Positions 1 to 12,523 of a stretch of DNA of 64,000 nucleotides are shown piece by piece. Location of the stretch: the NCBI GenBank assembly GCA_036417435.1, contig CM070909.1, positions 11,688,597-11,752,596 of the forward strand. Reading direction: 5' to 3'. The translations under genes and the position numbers were made by a program. This stretch comes from Inia geoffrensis. Lineage: Eukaryota > Chordata > Mammalia > Artiodactyla > Iniidae. Every line of letters starts with the position of its first letter. Position 1 is the first letter of the stretch. Under the pieces are notes generated by a model, which was not told the origin of the DNA, did no database searches, and saw only the letters and a program-made list of their open reading frames with translations.

Positions 1-1676
1 AGAACAAAAAATTTTACAATTCATATGGAAACACAAAAGACCCCAAATAGCCAAAGCAATCTTGAGAAAGGAAAATGGAGTGGGAGGAATCAGGCTCCCT
101 GACTTCAAACTATACCACAAAGCTACAGTAATCAAGACAGTATGGTACTGGCACAAAAACAGAAATATAGATCAATGGTACAGGAGAGAATGCCAGAGAG
201 AAGCAACACACATATGGGCACCTAACTTATGACAAAGGAGGCAAGAACATACAATGGAGAAAAGACAGCCTCTTCAATAAGTGGTGCTGGGAAAACTGGA
301 CAGTTACATGTAAAAGAATGAAATTAGAACACTACCTAACACCATACACAAAAATAAACTCCAAATGCATTAAAGACTTAAATGTAAGACCAGATACTAC
401 AAAAACTCTTAGAGGAAAACACAGGGAAAACACTCATTGACATAAACCACAGCAAGATCTTTTTTGACCCACCTCCTAGAGTAACAGAAATAAAACCAAA
501 AATGAACAAATAGGACTTAATTAAACTTAAAAGCTTTATGCACAGCAAAGAAAACCATAAACAAGACAAAAAGACAACCCTCAGAATGGGAAAAAATATT
601 TGCAAATGAAACAACAGACAAAGTATTAACCTCCAAACAGGTTAATGGAGCTCAATATCAACAGCTCATGGAGCTCAATATCAAAAAAACCCAAAGAATC
701 CAGTTAAAAAATGGGCAGAAGACCTAAATCGACATTTCACCAAGGAAGACATACAGATGGCCAAGAGGCACATGAAAAGATGCTCAACATCACTAATTAT
801 TAGAGAAATGTAAATCAAAACTACTACGAGTTATCACCTCATGCTGGTCAGAATGGCCATTATCAAAAAATCTAGAAACAATAAATGCTGGAAAGGGTGT
901 GGTGAAAGGGAACCCTCCTGCACTGTTGGTGGGAATGTAAATTGATACAACCACTATGGAAAACAGTATGGAGGTTCCTTAAAAAACTAAAAATAGAACT
1001 ACCATATGACCCAGCAATCCCACTACTGGGCATATACCTGAGAAAACCATAATTTAAAAAGAGTCATGTACCACAATGTTCACTGCAGCACTATTTACAA
1101 TAGCCAGGACATGGAACCAACCTAAACGTCCATTGACAGATGAATGGATAAAGAAGATGTGGCACATATGTACAATGGAATATTACTCAGCCATAAAAAA
1201 GAAAGGAAATTGAGTTAGTTGTAGTGAGGTAGATGGACCTAGAGTCTGTCATACAGAGTGAAGTAAGTCAGAAAAACAAATACCATATGCTAACGCATGT
1301 ATATGGAATCTAAAAAAAAAAAATGGTACTGAAGAACCTAGTTGCATGGCAGGAACAAAGAGGTAAACATAGAAAATGGACTTGAGGACATGGAGTGGGA
1401 GGGTGAAGCTGGGGTGAAGTGAGAGTAGCATGGACATGTATACACTACGGAATGTAAAATGGTTGGTGGGAAGCAGCAGCACAGCACAGGGAGATCGGCT
1501 CAGTGCTTTGCAATGACCTAGAGGGGTGGGATAGGGAGGATGGAAGGGAGGCTTAAGAGGCAGGGGATATGGGGACGTGTGTATGCATATGGCTGATTCG
1601 CTTTGTTGTGCAACAGAAACTAACTCAGTATTGTGAAGCAATTATGCTCCAATAAAGATCTATTAAAAAAATAAGA
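1..1676 (+). mobile_element. L1 3' end (young type, 'type B' 3'UTR), cut by the window edge
   Basis: The first ~1.3 kb matches the C-terminal part of L1 ORF2 found again at 39.5-40.8 kb and 44.5-45.8 kb. It includes the Cys-rich stretch (near 890-940) and ends at a TAA near 1311. The 3'UTR is purine-rich (1380-1560) and finishes with AATAAA at 1651-1656 and a short A-rich tail. The reading frame is broken by small indels, so this is a dead copy. The 5' part lies outside the window. The same 3'UTR type recurs in the L1 copies ending at 41.16 and 46.14 kb. Confidence 0.93.
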
Positions 1677-1680
1677 AATT

Positions 1681-2408
1681 AAAGCTGTCTACATACAAAA
1701 TTAAAATTTTAAAAGCAAAGTCTTTATATAAACAACATCTGCTTAGAATTTATAATGGAAGAAATGATTCCACTCACAATGGAAGGAAAAGATAACACAC
1801 CTAGAAATAAGTCTTAAAAAATTAGCAAGAAAATTTAAAAATGCTGCTGAGGGAATCCCCCAAATCTTACATAAATAAAAAGTGATGTGTTCTTAGACAG
1901 GAAGACTCAACATCATAAAGATGTCAATTCTTCCTAAATTAATCTAAACTGTATGTCGTCCTTGTAAAATCAACAGAATTTTTTTTGAACTATACAAAGT
2001 GATTCTAATGTTCATCTGGAGAATAAACACACAAGAACTGCCAGAATAACTCTGGAGGGAAAAATAGTGAAAGAAATCTATTCTCCCAAATTTTAGCTAA
2101 TTAAAATATTATGGTACTGCTACATAAATACATCAATAAAACAGACTAGAAAATCAAGAACCTGACTCAAATTCATATAGGAATTTTGTATAAGATAAAG
2201 GTAGAACTTTAAACCAGTGAAAGCAAAATGATTTTTCAGTAAATAGTGTTAAGACAACAGAGTTGTCATCTCATGAAAAAACTATACATGTATTCCAAAA
2301 TTAGTAAAATAAAAACCAAATGAATCAAAGATTGAAAGGCTGTTAAGCCCTAAAAGCATTAGAAGAAAATATGGGGAAATAGTTTTTTATAATCTTGAAG
2401 TGAGGAAA
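1681..2408 (+). mobile_element. Ancient L1 remnant, part 1
   Basis: Weak but continuous similarity to the L1 ORF2 RT/C-terminal region, with the same order of phrases as younger copies (for example the 'atcaataaaacagactagaaaatcaag' area near 2135), but far more diverged and with many stops. It appears to continue at 2915 after an inserted LTR-like repeat. Confidence 0.6.
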
Positions 2409-2814
2409 GCCTTTTCTAATGTGCCAAATGGTGTGAATCATTTGTCCATCATATCCATTATCCACTCCCCCACTTCTTCCCAGGTAAATAGAACCCCAGT
2501 TCTTTTCAGGGTGGCAATAGTCTCAACTCCCTAAGACGGGTCATGATGGCAGTCTTGTTCTCCACTCTCCCAGACTCCCTTACAGCTGTAGGGGTTGTGT
2601 GACTTGGTTTTGGTCATTGAGATGTAAATGAAAATCTGCTGGGAAATGTTCTTGTTTGCCCAATAAAAATAAAACATGCTGGCACCCTAAAGAGATCATC
2701 TTGGGACCGGAAGGGAAAGACCAAGAAAGTAAAATAACAGACATTGGCCCTGAAAAGGTTGAACAGCTGAATCAATGCCAACAACCATCTATATCTCTAG
2801 ACTTCTCACCATGA

Positions 2815-2852
<38 letters not shown>

Positions 2853-2914
2853 ATTTACTTGAGCCACTGTATTTAGATTTTGGTTTCCTGCAGTTGTGCG
2901 ATACTTGCAATCCT
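2409..2914 (+). repeat. Ancient LTR-like repeat inside the old L1
   Basis: This block interrupts the L1 similarity. Its end (gagccactgtatttagattttgg ... cctaactgac, 2860-2914) resembles the 3' end of MaLR-type LTRs, where 'taagccact' and 'aactgatac' are usual. The family assignment is inference; a RepeatMasker run would decide it. It contains the AC microsatellite at 2816-2849. Confidence 0.4.
2816..2849. repeat. (AC)n microsatellite
   Basis: Uninterrupted AC dinucleotide run of about 17 units. Confidence 0.97.
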
Positions 2915-3244
2915 AACTGACATGCTAAGAATGCCATGAAACTCAGAAACCGTAAAGCCCGAGCAATTTGACAACATGCAAATATTAAAATTCTTTGAAA
3001 AAAAATCCCAAGAGAAAAAAATACTGTGATGAGATTTTAGCCTTACAGTCAAAGGGTTAACATCTTTACTATATAAAGGGGTCAACAAATAAAGATACCA
3101 TTGTCCAGTAGGAAAATGAGCAAGAGATAGAAACAGTGTTCATCAAAAAAGGAATACACATGGTCTTAATCATATGAAAAGATCTTCAACTTCACTCATA
3201 ATAATAGAAATTTAATAATAGGAAAAAGAATTCTACCTCAAGAC
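2915..3244 (+). mobile_element. Ancient L1 remnant, part 2
   Basis: Continues the diverged L1 ORF2 C-terminal similarity ('aaagggttaacatctttactatata', 'aaaagatcttcaacttcactc'). It is too decayed to carry an ORF. Confidence 0.55.
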
Positions 3245-3340
3245 TATAACACAGAAACCATGCATGAGTTTCCAGACTGTTTGCTTGCCTTGCGGACTAA
3301 GAACTTGCCACAGCTGTGGCTCTACAGTTGTGAGGACGTG

Positions 3341-3350
3341 GCCAAGATGG
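3341..3350 (+). promoter_or_regulatory. YY1-like site at the L1 5' end
   Basis: Seen: gccaagatgg. L1 5'UTRs in mammals commonly carry a CAAGATGG-type YY1 site near the transcription start. The role here is inferred from position, and the element is long dead. Confidence 0.5.
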
Positions 3351-3879
3351 TGGAGCAGGAAGATGCTGAGCTCAGCTGCTCCCGTGGGCGCACCAAAACT
3401 ACCACTATTCACAGAGCAACTACTGATGAGAAAGACCAGAAGACTGGCAGAAAAGATTTTCTACAACAAAAGGTATAAAGAAGGAACCCCAACGAGACTG
3501 GTAGGAGGAGCAGAGACACACTAAAATCAAATCCCATACCCCTGGGTGGTTGACCCACAAACAGTGGGATAATTACAATTGCAGAGATTCTCTCCAAGGA
3601 GAGAGAGGCCCCAGCCCCACATTGGGCTCCTGCACCAGGAAGACAAGCCCCATAATGCTCAGTTTTAAGGATAATGAGGCTTACTTTCAGGAGAGTCAGA
3701 GGGAAATAGAGACTCCACTCTTAAAGGACACACACACAAAACTTCACACACTCTGGGACCCAGGGCAGAAGGAGTAATATGAAAGGAGCCTGGGTCAGGT
3801 GTACCTGCTGACCTTGGAAAGCCTCCCAGAGAGGCAGGAGGCAACTGGAACTCACCTTGGGTACACAGACTCTGGCAGA

Positions 3880-4960
3880 AGCCATTTCTGGGAGCTCATG
3901 CTACCACATGGACACCAGTGCTGTCAAGTATCATTCTGGAATCCTCCTAGGACCCAGCCCTGTACAACAGCCTGTCAGCACCAGTACTGAGATACCTCAG
4001 GCCAAGCAACTAGCCAAGCAGAGACACAGCCCTATCCACCAGCAGGCCTGCTACCTCGAGGCCCCCTGAGCCCACAGCTGCTCCGGAACCCAGCCCTGTC
4101 CATGAGAGGGTCCAAGACCCACCCGGCCCCTCACACCAGTGCATTGGCACTAACCCCAGGACCTCCTGGGCTTCAGCCCCACCCACCAGCAGACAGACAC
4201 CAGCTCTGGGACTCCCAGGCCCTTTAGCCAGCGACCCCAGGACCTGATTACTTCCACCAGTAGACTGGCACTAGCCCCAGAGCCTGGCTTCATCCACCAG
4301 CAGGCAGGCATCAGCCTCAGGCCACCACAGCCCTGAAGCCTGCCTTGTTAGGACACAGCCAACCCACCAGCAGGCTGGCCCCAGCCCCAGGATCCCCTAG
4401 GCCCCAGCCCTACCAACTAGCAGGCCAACACCCAGCTCAGGGAAACCTTGGGCCCCTCAGCCAGCAGCCCTGGGATCCAAACCCACCACCTACCAGTGGA
4501 CCAATATGAGCTTTGGGATACCCTAAACCCTGCAGCAAGCCATCAGGAACCAGCCTGTACACAAGAGGGCCGACACCATTCCTGGGATCTGCAGGGCCTT
4601 GTAGCCGGGACACAGCTCTGCCCACCAGTGGGTAAGCACTAACCCCAGGAACACCTGTGCCCTGACCTAGCCCACCAGCAAGTTGCCAGCAGCCATGGGA
4701 GCCCCTGGGCCCTGGCCCCACCAACAAGGAGGCCAACACCAGTCCCACTCACCAATGGGCCACAGCATCAGCTTTGGGATACCTCAAACCCCACAGTCAG
4801 TCATGTCAGGAACCAGTCCCACAATCACCAGCAGGGCAGCATTAGCCCCAGGTCTTCCCTGGGCTCCACAGCTATAGCCACCTCATGACCCAGCCCCACC
4901 ATCCAGGGACTGACAGCTTCTGTACAAGGCAGGGCCTGGCAACCAGCTAGACTGGGGACC
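3880..4960 (+). repeat. Imperfect tandem-like array in the L1 5'UTR
   Basis: Roughly 1 kb is built from loosely repeated phrases such as 'caccagcaggcc', 'agccccaggacc' and 'agctctggga', spaced at about 60-90 bases with much variation. It is GC-rich and rich in CCA/CAG on the plus strand. It produces several short unrelated ORFs in different frames, none with coding features. I read it as degenerate 5'UTR repeats of this L1 subfamily, not as a gene. Confidence 0.6.
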
Positions 4961-5181
4961 ACCCATGCCTACCAGACCACCCACAGTAGTCAGCCTGTCA
5001 CAAGAGAAAGACCCATGCAGCTCTCATAGAAGGCACCAATAGAGCATATAGCTCTGGTGACCAGAGGGGAGTGTGCTGCTGGGATGCACAGGACATCTAA
5101 TACAAAAGGCCACTTCTCCAAGGTCAGGAAATGTAACCAGCCAACCGAATACATAGAAATAAAAACAGAAAATTAGGCAAA

Positions 5182-6063
5182 ATGAGGCAGAAGAGGAATA
5201 TGTTCCAAATGAAAGAACAAGATAAAATCCCAGAAGAACTAGCTCAAGTGGCGATAAGTAATCTACCCAATAAAGAATTCAAGGTAATGATCATAACGAT
5301 GCTCAGAGAACTTGGGAGAAGAATGGATGAACACAGTGAGAAGCTTACCAAATAGTTAAGAAAAATCAAACAGAGCTAAAGAATACAATAACTGAAATAA
5401 ACATAGGCTAGAAGGAATCAACAGTAAATTCGATGATACAGAGGAATGAATCAGTGAGGTAGAAGACAGAATAGTGAAAATCACTGAAGCTGAACAGAGA
5501 GAAAAAATAAAAAGAAATGAGGATAGTTTAAGAGACCTCGGGGACAACATCAAGCACACTAACATTCTCATGATAGGGGTACCAGAAGGAGAAGAGAGAG
5601 AGAAAGGGGCAGAGAAGCCATAATAGCTGAAAACTTCTCTAACCTGGGACAGGAAACAACATCCAGGCACAGGAAGCACAGAGAGTCCCAAAGAGAATCA
5701 ACCCAGAGAGGATCACACCAAGGCACACTAATTAAAATGGCAAAAATTAAAGATAGAGAATGTTAAAAGCAGCAATGGAAAAGCAACAAGTTACATACAA
5801 GGGAACTCCCACGAGGCTATTAGCTGATTTTTCAGCAGAAATTCTGCAGGCCAAAAGGGAGTGGTACAATCTATTAGAGTGATGAATGGGAAAATCTTAC
5901 TGTCAAGAATGCTCTACCCAGTGAGGCTCTCGTTCAGATTTGATGGAGAAATCAAAAGCTTTACAGAGAAGCAAAAGCTGAGAATTCAGCACTACCGGAC
6001 CAGCTTTGCAACAAATGCTAAAAGAACTCCTCTTGGCAGGAAAGAGACCAGCAACTTAAAACA
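5182..6063 (+). pseudogene. L1 ORF1 remnant (copy 3)
   Basis: The region occupies the ORF1 slot between the 5'UTR and ORF2. An ATG at 5182 opens a lysine- and glutamate-rich stretch like other ORF1 N-termini here, followed by a coiled-coil-like part (5400-5560). The C-terminal RNA-binding part is readable from 5861, with the conserved FRFDGEIK motif near 5936-5960. Several frameshifts and stops break the frame. In live L1s ORF1p is a trimeric RNA-binding chaperone that coats L1 RNA in cytoplasmic particles; no such product can come from this copy. Confidence 0.8.
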
Positions 6064-6253
6064 ACCTTGCGCATATATAAATTGCTATATCAAAACCTCA
6101 TGGGAACATCAAATCCCAAAATGACAATAGATACACAAAAAGGAAAAAGCAAAGCAACCCAAACACAACATTAAAGATGGTCATCAAACAAGAGAACAAA
6201 AGAGGAAGGAAAGAAAAAAGACCTACAAAAACAAACCCAAAACAATTAAGAAA

Positions 6254-9200
6254 ATGGCAACAGAAACATACATATTGATAATTACCTTAAATGTAAATGG
6301 TTTAAATGCCCCAAGAAAAAGACAAAGACTGGCTGAATGGATACAAAAACAAGACCCATATATATGCAGTCTACAAGAGACCCACTTCAGATCTAGGAAC
6401 ACATACAGACTGAAAGTGAGGGGATGGAAGAAGGTATTCCATGCAAATGGAAATCAAAAGAAAGCTGGAGTAGCAATACTCCTATCAGACAAAATACACT
6501 TTAAAATAAAGACTGTTATAAGAGACAAAGAAGGACACTGCATAATGATCAAGGGATCAATCCAAGAAGACTTAACAATTGTAAATATATATACACCCAA
6601 CAAAAGAGCACCTCAATATATAAGGCAAATACTAACAGCCATAAAGGGAGAAACCAACAGTAACACAATAATAGTGGTGGATTTTAACACCCCACTTTCA
6701 TCAATGGACAGATCATCCAGACATAAAATCAATAAGGAAACTCAGGCCTTAAATGACACATTAAACCAGATGGACTTAATTGACATTTATAGAGTATTCC
6801 ATCCCAAAACAGCAGAGTACACATTCTTCTCAAGTGCACATGGAACATTCTCCAGGATTGACCACTTGCTGGGATACAAAGCAAGCCTTGGTAAATTTAA
6901 GAAATTTGAAATCATATCAGGCATCTTTTCCAACCACAACACTGTAAGATTAGAAATAAACTACAAGAAAAAAACTGTAAAAAAACACAAACACGTGGAG
7001 GCTAAATAATATGCTACTATACAACCAATGGATCACTGAAGAAATCAAAGATGAAATAAAAAAATACCGAGACAAATGAAAATGAAAGCACAATGATCCA
7101 AAACCTATGGGATGCAGCAAAAGCAGTTCTAAGAGGGAAGTTTATAGCAATAAAATCTTACCTCAGGAAACAAGAAAAATCTCAAACAACCTAACCTTAC
7201 ACCTAAAGCAACAAGAGGAAGAAGAACAAATAAAACCTAAAGTTAGTAGAACAAATAAAGCCTAAAGTTAGTAGAAATCATAAAGATCAGAGCAGAAATA
7301 AATGAAATAGAGACAAAGAAGACAATAGCAAAGATCAATGAAAGTAAAAGCTGGTTCTTTGAAAAGATAAACAAAATTGATAAACCTTTAGCAAGACTCA
7401 TCAAGAAAAAAAGGGACAGGACTCAAATCAATAAAATTAGAAATGCAAACAGAGAACAAATAACTGACACCACAGAAATACAAAGGATTATAAGAGACTA
7501 CTACAAGCAATTGTATGCCAATAAAATGGACAACCTGGAAGAAATGGACAAATTCTTAGAAATGTACAACCTTCTGAGACTGAACCAGGAAGAAATAGAA
7601 AATATGAATAAACCAATCATAAGCACTGAAATTGAAACTGTGATTAAAAACTCCCAACAAACAAAAGTCCAGGACCTGTTGGCTTCACAGGTGAATTCTA
7701 TCAAACATTTAGAGAAGGGCTAACACCTATCCTTCTGAAACTGTTCCAAAAAAGTTGCAGAGGAAGGAAAACTCCCAAATTTATTCTATAAGGCCACCAT
7801 CACCCTGATACCAAAACCAGACAAAGATGTCACAAAAAAAGAAAATTACAGGCCAATATCACTGATGAACACAGATGCAAAAATCTTACGCAAAATACTA
7901 TCAATCGAATCCAACAATACATTAAAAGGATCACACACCATGATCAAGTGGGATTTATCCCAGAGATGCAAGGATATTTCAATATCCACAAATCAAACAG
8001 TATGATACACCACATCAACAAATTGAAGAATAAAAATCATATGATTATCTCAATAGATGCAGAAAAAGCTTTTGACAAAATTCAACACCTATTTATCATA
8101 AAAACTCTACAGAAAGTGGGCATAGAGGGAACCTACCTCAACATAATAAAGGCTGTATATGACAAACCCACAGCTAACATCATACTTAACAGTGAAAAGC
8201 TAAAAGTACTTCCTCTAAGATCAGGAACGAGACAAGGATGTCCACTCTCACCACTTTTATTCAACATAGTTTTGGAAGTCCTAGCTACAGCAATCAGAGA
8301 AGATAAAGAAATAAAAGGAATCCAAGTTGGAAAAGAAGTTAAACTGTCACTGTTTGCAGATGACATGATTCTATACATAGAAAATCCTAAAGATGCTACT
8401 AGGAAACTAGAGCTCATCCATGAATTTGGTAAAGCTGTGGCTTACAAAATTAATACACAGAAATCTGTTGCTTTTCTATACACTAACAACAAAAGATCAG
8501 AAAGAAAAATTCAAGAAACAATCCCATTTACCATCGCATCAAAAAGAATAAAATACCTAGGGATAAACCTACCTAAGGAGACAAAAGACCTGTACTCCAA
8601 AAACTATAAGATGCTGATGAAAGAAGCTGAAGATGACACAAAGAGATGGGATGATATACCATGTTCTTGGATTGGAAGAATCAATGACTACACTACCCAA
8701 GGCAATCTACAGATTCAATGCAACCCCTATCAAATTACCAATGGCATTTTTCACAGAACTAGAACAAAAAAATCTTACAATTTGTATGGAGACACAAAAG
8801 ACCCTGAACACCCAAAGCAATCTTGAGAAAGAAAAATGGAGCTGGAGGAATCAGGCTCCCTGACTTTAGACTACACTACAAAGCTACAGTCATCAAAACA
8901 GTATGATACTGGCACAAAAACAGACATATAGATCAATGGAACAGGATAGAAAGCCCAGAAATAAACCCACACACCTATGGTAGATTAATCTATGACAAAG
9001 GAGGCAAGACTATACAATGGAAGACAGTCTCTTCAATGAACGGTGCTGGGAAAACTGGACAACGACATGTTAAAAAATGAAATTAGAACATCCTTTAACA
9101 CCACACACAAAAACAAACTCAAGATGGATTAAAGACCTAAATGTGAGACTGGACACCTTATAACTCTTAGAGAACATAAGCGTAACACTCTCTGACATAA

Positions 9201-10028
9201 ATCACGGCAATATCTTTTTCGATCCATCTCCCATAGTAATGGAAATAAAAACAAAAAATAAACAAACAGGACCTAATTAAAATCAAAAGCTTTTTCACCA
9301 CAAAGGAAACCATAAAGAAAACAAAAAGACAACCCACAGATTGGGAGAAAATATTTGCTAATGTGACCGACATGAGATTAATCTCCAAAATTTACAAAGA
9401 GCTCATGTGGCTTAATATCATTAAAACAAACAACCCAACCAAAAAATGGGCAGAAGACCTAAATAGACATTTCTCTAAAGAAGACATACAGATGGCCAAG
9501 AAGCACATGAAAAGATGTTCAACACTGCTAATTATTAGACAAATGCAAATCAAAACTACAATGAGATATCACCTCACACCAGTCAGAATGGCTATCATCA
9601 AAAAATCTACAAACAACAAATGCTGGAGAGGGTGTGGAGAGAAGGGAACCCTCCTACACTGTTGGTGTGAATGGAAATTGGTACAGACACTATGGAGAAC
9701 AGTATGGAGGTTCCTTTAAAAACTAAAAATAGAGCTACCATATTATCCAGCAATCCCAATCCTGGGCATATATCTGGAGAAAAACATGGTTCAAAAGGAT
9801 AAATAAACCCCAGTGTTCACTGCAGCACTGTTTACAGTAGCCAAGACATGGAAGCAACCTAAATGTCCATCAACAGGCAAATGGATAAAGAAGATTTGGT
9901 ATATATATACAATGGAATATTACTCAGCCATTAGAAGGAATGAAATAATGCCATTTGCAGCAACAGGGATGGACTTGGAGATTATCAGGCTAAGCGAAGT
10001 AAGTCAGACAAAGACAAATATCATATGA
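6254..10028 (+). pseudogene. L1 ORF2 remnant (endonuclease / reverse transcriptase), copy 3
   Basis: The endonuclease domain is open for 251 codons (6254-7009), with NVNGLNAP and QETH motifs; the usual S-D-H near its end reads S-N-H, so a catalytic Asp is lost. The frame then breaks repeatedly near 7070-7950. The RT domain is open for 292 codons (7948-8826), with [11 protein letters not shown] near 8233 and an intact FADD catalytic motif near 8356. The C-terminal Cys-rich segment is readable at 9625-9680 within a 118-codon piece. Intact L1 ORF2p nicks DNA and primes reverse transcription at the nick. At least four disruptions make this copy inactive. Confidence 0.92.
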
Positions 10029-12190
10029 TATTGCATATATATGGAATCTAAAAATAAAAAATGATACAAATGAAATTATTTACAAAACAGAAACAGACTC
10101 ACAGACTTAGAGACTGAATTTATGGTTATGGGTGGGGAGGAATAGATTTGGAGTTTGGCACTGACATGTACACACTGCTATATTTAAAATGGATAACCAA
10201 CAAGGATCTACTGTATAACACAGGGAACTCTGCTCAATATTATGTAACAACCTAAATGGGAAAGGAATTTGAAAAAGAATAGATACATGTATAACTGAAT
10301 CACTTTGCTGTACACCTGAAACTATCACAACATTGTTAATCAACTAGACTCCAATATAAAATGTTTTTTAAAAAGCAGAAGAATACACATTCAAGTACAC
10401 ATGGAACATTCTCCAAGACAGAGAACATGCTAGACCACAAAAGAAGTCTCAGTAAATTTAAGAAAACTGAAATCATATCAAGCATCTTCTCCAACCACAA
10501 CACTATGAGACTAGAAATGAATTACATGGAAAAAACTGCAGAAAAATACAAACACATGGAGGCTAAATATGCTACTAAACAACCAATGAATTACCAAGAA
10601 ATCAAAGAAGGAATTTAAAAACAGCTAGAAACAAATGAAAATGTAAACAGAATGATCCAAAAATCAATAGGACGTAGCAAAAGCAGTTCTAAGAGGGAAG
10701 TTTATAGCAATACAAGCCTACCTCAGGAAAGAAGAAAGATCTCAAATAAACAACCTAACCTGAAACCTAAAGGTACTAGGAAAAAGAAGAACAAGCAATA
10801 TCCAAAGTTAGTACAAGGAAAGAAATCAAAGATTAGAGCAGAAATAAATGAACTAGAGAGAACAACAAATAAAAGATCAACAAAACTAAGAGTTGGTTCT
10901 TTGAAAAGATAAACAAAATTAATAAACCTTTAGCCAGACTCATACTTTTTAAAAAAAGGGGACCCAAATAAATATAATCAGAAATTTTAAAAAAGTTACA
11001 ACCAACACTACAGAAATACAAAGGATAATAAGTGACTACTACAAACAATTATATGCCAATAAAATGGACAACCTAGAAGAAACAGGTAAATTCCTAGAAA
11101 TGTACAATCTCCAAAGACTGAACCAGGAAGAAGAATATGAACAGGGAAATACCAGAAATGTAATCAAATCAGCAATTTTTAAAAACTCCCAACAACCCAA
11201 CCCCAGGACAAGATGGCTTTGCAGGTGAATTCTACCAAACATTTAGAGGACAGTTAACACCTATCCTTCTGAAACTATTCCCAAAACTGGCAGAGGAAGG
11301 AACACTTCTGATCTCACCTCATTCTATGAGACCAGCATCACCCTTATACCAAAACCAGACAAAGATATCACAAAAAAGAATATTAAAGGCCAATATCACT
11401 GATAAACATAGATACAGAAATCCTCTATAAAATATTAGCAAACTGAATCCAACAGTACATTAAAAGGATCTTACACCATGAGCAAGTCTCCCAGGGAGAC
11501 AGGATGGTTCAATATCTACAACTCAATGTGATACACCCTATTAACAAACTGAAGAATAAAAACCATATGATCATCTCAATATATGCAGAAAAAGCTTGAC
11601 AAAATTCAACATCCATTTATGATGAAAAGAAAAACCTCTCCACAAAGTGGGTATAGAGGGACCATACCTCAACATAATAAAGGTCATACATGATAAGACC
11701 ACACTTAACAGCATACTTGCCACTTTTATTCAACATAGTATTGGAAATCCTAGCCACAGCAATCAAGAAATAAAAGGAATCCAATATGGGAGAGAGGAAG
11801 TAAAACTGTCACTGCACATAGAAAATCCTCAAGATGCCACCGAAAAACTACTAGAGCTCATCAATGAATTTGAAAAAGTTGCAGGATACAAAATTAATAT
11901 ACAGAAATCTGCAATTCTATACACTAACAATAAGCTATCAGAGAAATTAAGAAAACAATCCCATTTACAATTGCATTGAAAAGAATAAAATACCTAGGAA
12001 TAAATCTAAGGAGGTAAAAGACCTGTACACATAAAACTATAAAACACTGATGAAAGAAACTGAAGATGACACAAATAGACGGAAATATTTACCATGCTTA
12101 TGGATTGAAAGGAGTGATATTGTTAAAATTACCATACTACCCAAGGCAATCTACAGATTCAATGCAATCCCTATCAAAATTCCAATGGCA

Positions 12191-12297
12191 GGGCTTCCCT
12201 GGCCATTGAGACCCTGCGCTTCCACTGCAGGGGGTGCAAGTTCGATCCCTGGTCGGGGAACAAAGATCCTGCATGTCACATGGTGTGTCCAAAAAAA
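12191..12297 (+). mobile_element. Short CHR-type SINE (first of two at one site)
   Basis: A tRNA-derived head begins 'gggcttccctggccattg'. A B-box-like 'gttcgatccc' sits near 12240, and a short A tail precedes 12298. It is flanked by ccaatggca on both sides (12182-12190 and 12298-12306). Only about 100 bp long, it lacks the GC-rich middle of the longer CHR-2-like elements in this window. Confidence 0.8.
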
Positions 12298-12306
12298 CCA
12301 ATGGCA

Positions 12307-12523
12307 AAGGGCCTCCCTGGTGGCACAGTGGTTGAGAGTCCGCCTGCTGATGCAGGGGACACGGGTTCGTGCCCCGGTCCGGGAAGATCCCATATGCCGC
12401 GGAGCGGCTGGGCCCGTGAGCCATGGCCACTGAGCCTGCGCGTCTGGAGCCTGTGCTCCGCAATGGGAGAGGCCACAGCAGTGAGAGGCCCGCATACCGC
12501 AAAAAAAAAAAAACAAAACAAAA
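12307..12523 (+). mobile_element. CHR-2-like SINE (second insertion at the same site)
   Basis: Full-length element beginning 'gggcctccctggtggcacag', with the degenerate B box 'ggttcgtgcccc', the 'gccgcggagcggctgggccc' block, and an A-rich tail at 12501-12523. It is flanked by ccaatggca at 12298-12306 and 12524-12532. Antisense open frames across it (up to 162 codons) are by-products of the GC-rich SINE. Confidence 0.9.

Larger units (their letters stand above)
3331..10358 (+). mobile_element. Nearly full-length L1, 'type A' 3'UTR (copy 3)
   Basis: The order is that of a complete L1: 5'UTR starting near a YY1-like site (gccaagatgg, 3341-3350), a decayed ORF1 (5182-6063), ORF2 (6254-10028) and a 3'UTR ending in 'ccaatataaaatg' and an A-rich tail near 10358. 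The 3'UTR differs from copies 6 and 7: it carries 'ggatctactgtataacacagg' and lacks a canonical AATAAA, having AATATAAA instead. Several frameshifts and stops in both ORFs make it inactive. Related 3' ends lie at 49.6-50.7 and 53.9-54.8 kb. The exact 5' border is uncertain: 3245-3330 is neither clearly L1 nor clearly the older flank. Confidence 0.9.

Noticed and set aside
3880..4960. CRISPR-like or collagen-like repeat array
   Set aside because: Repeats are irregular in length and spacing, sit in an L1 5'UTR of a mammalian genome, and have no conserved frame.
12230..12250. tRNA gene from the tRNA-like SINE head
   Set aside because: The A/B-box similarity belongs to SINE heads; no full cloverleaf can be formed with the surrounding bases.
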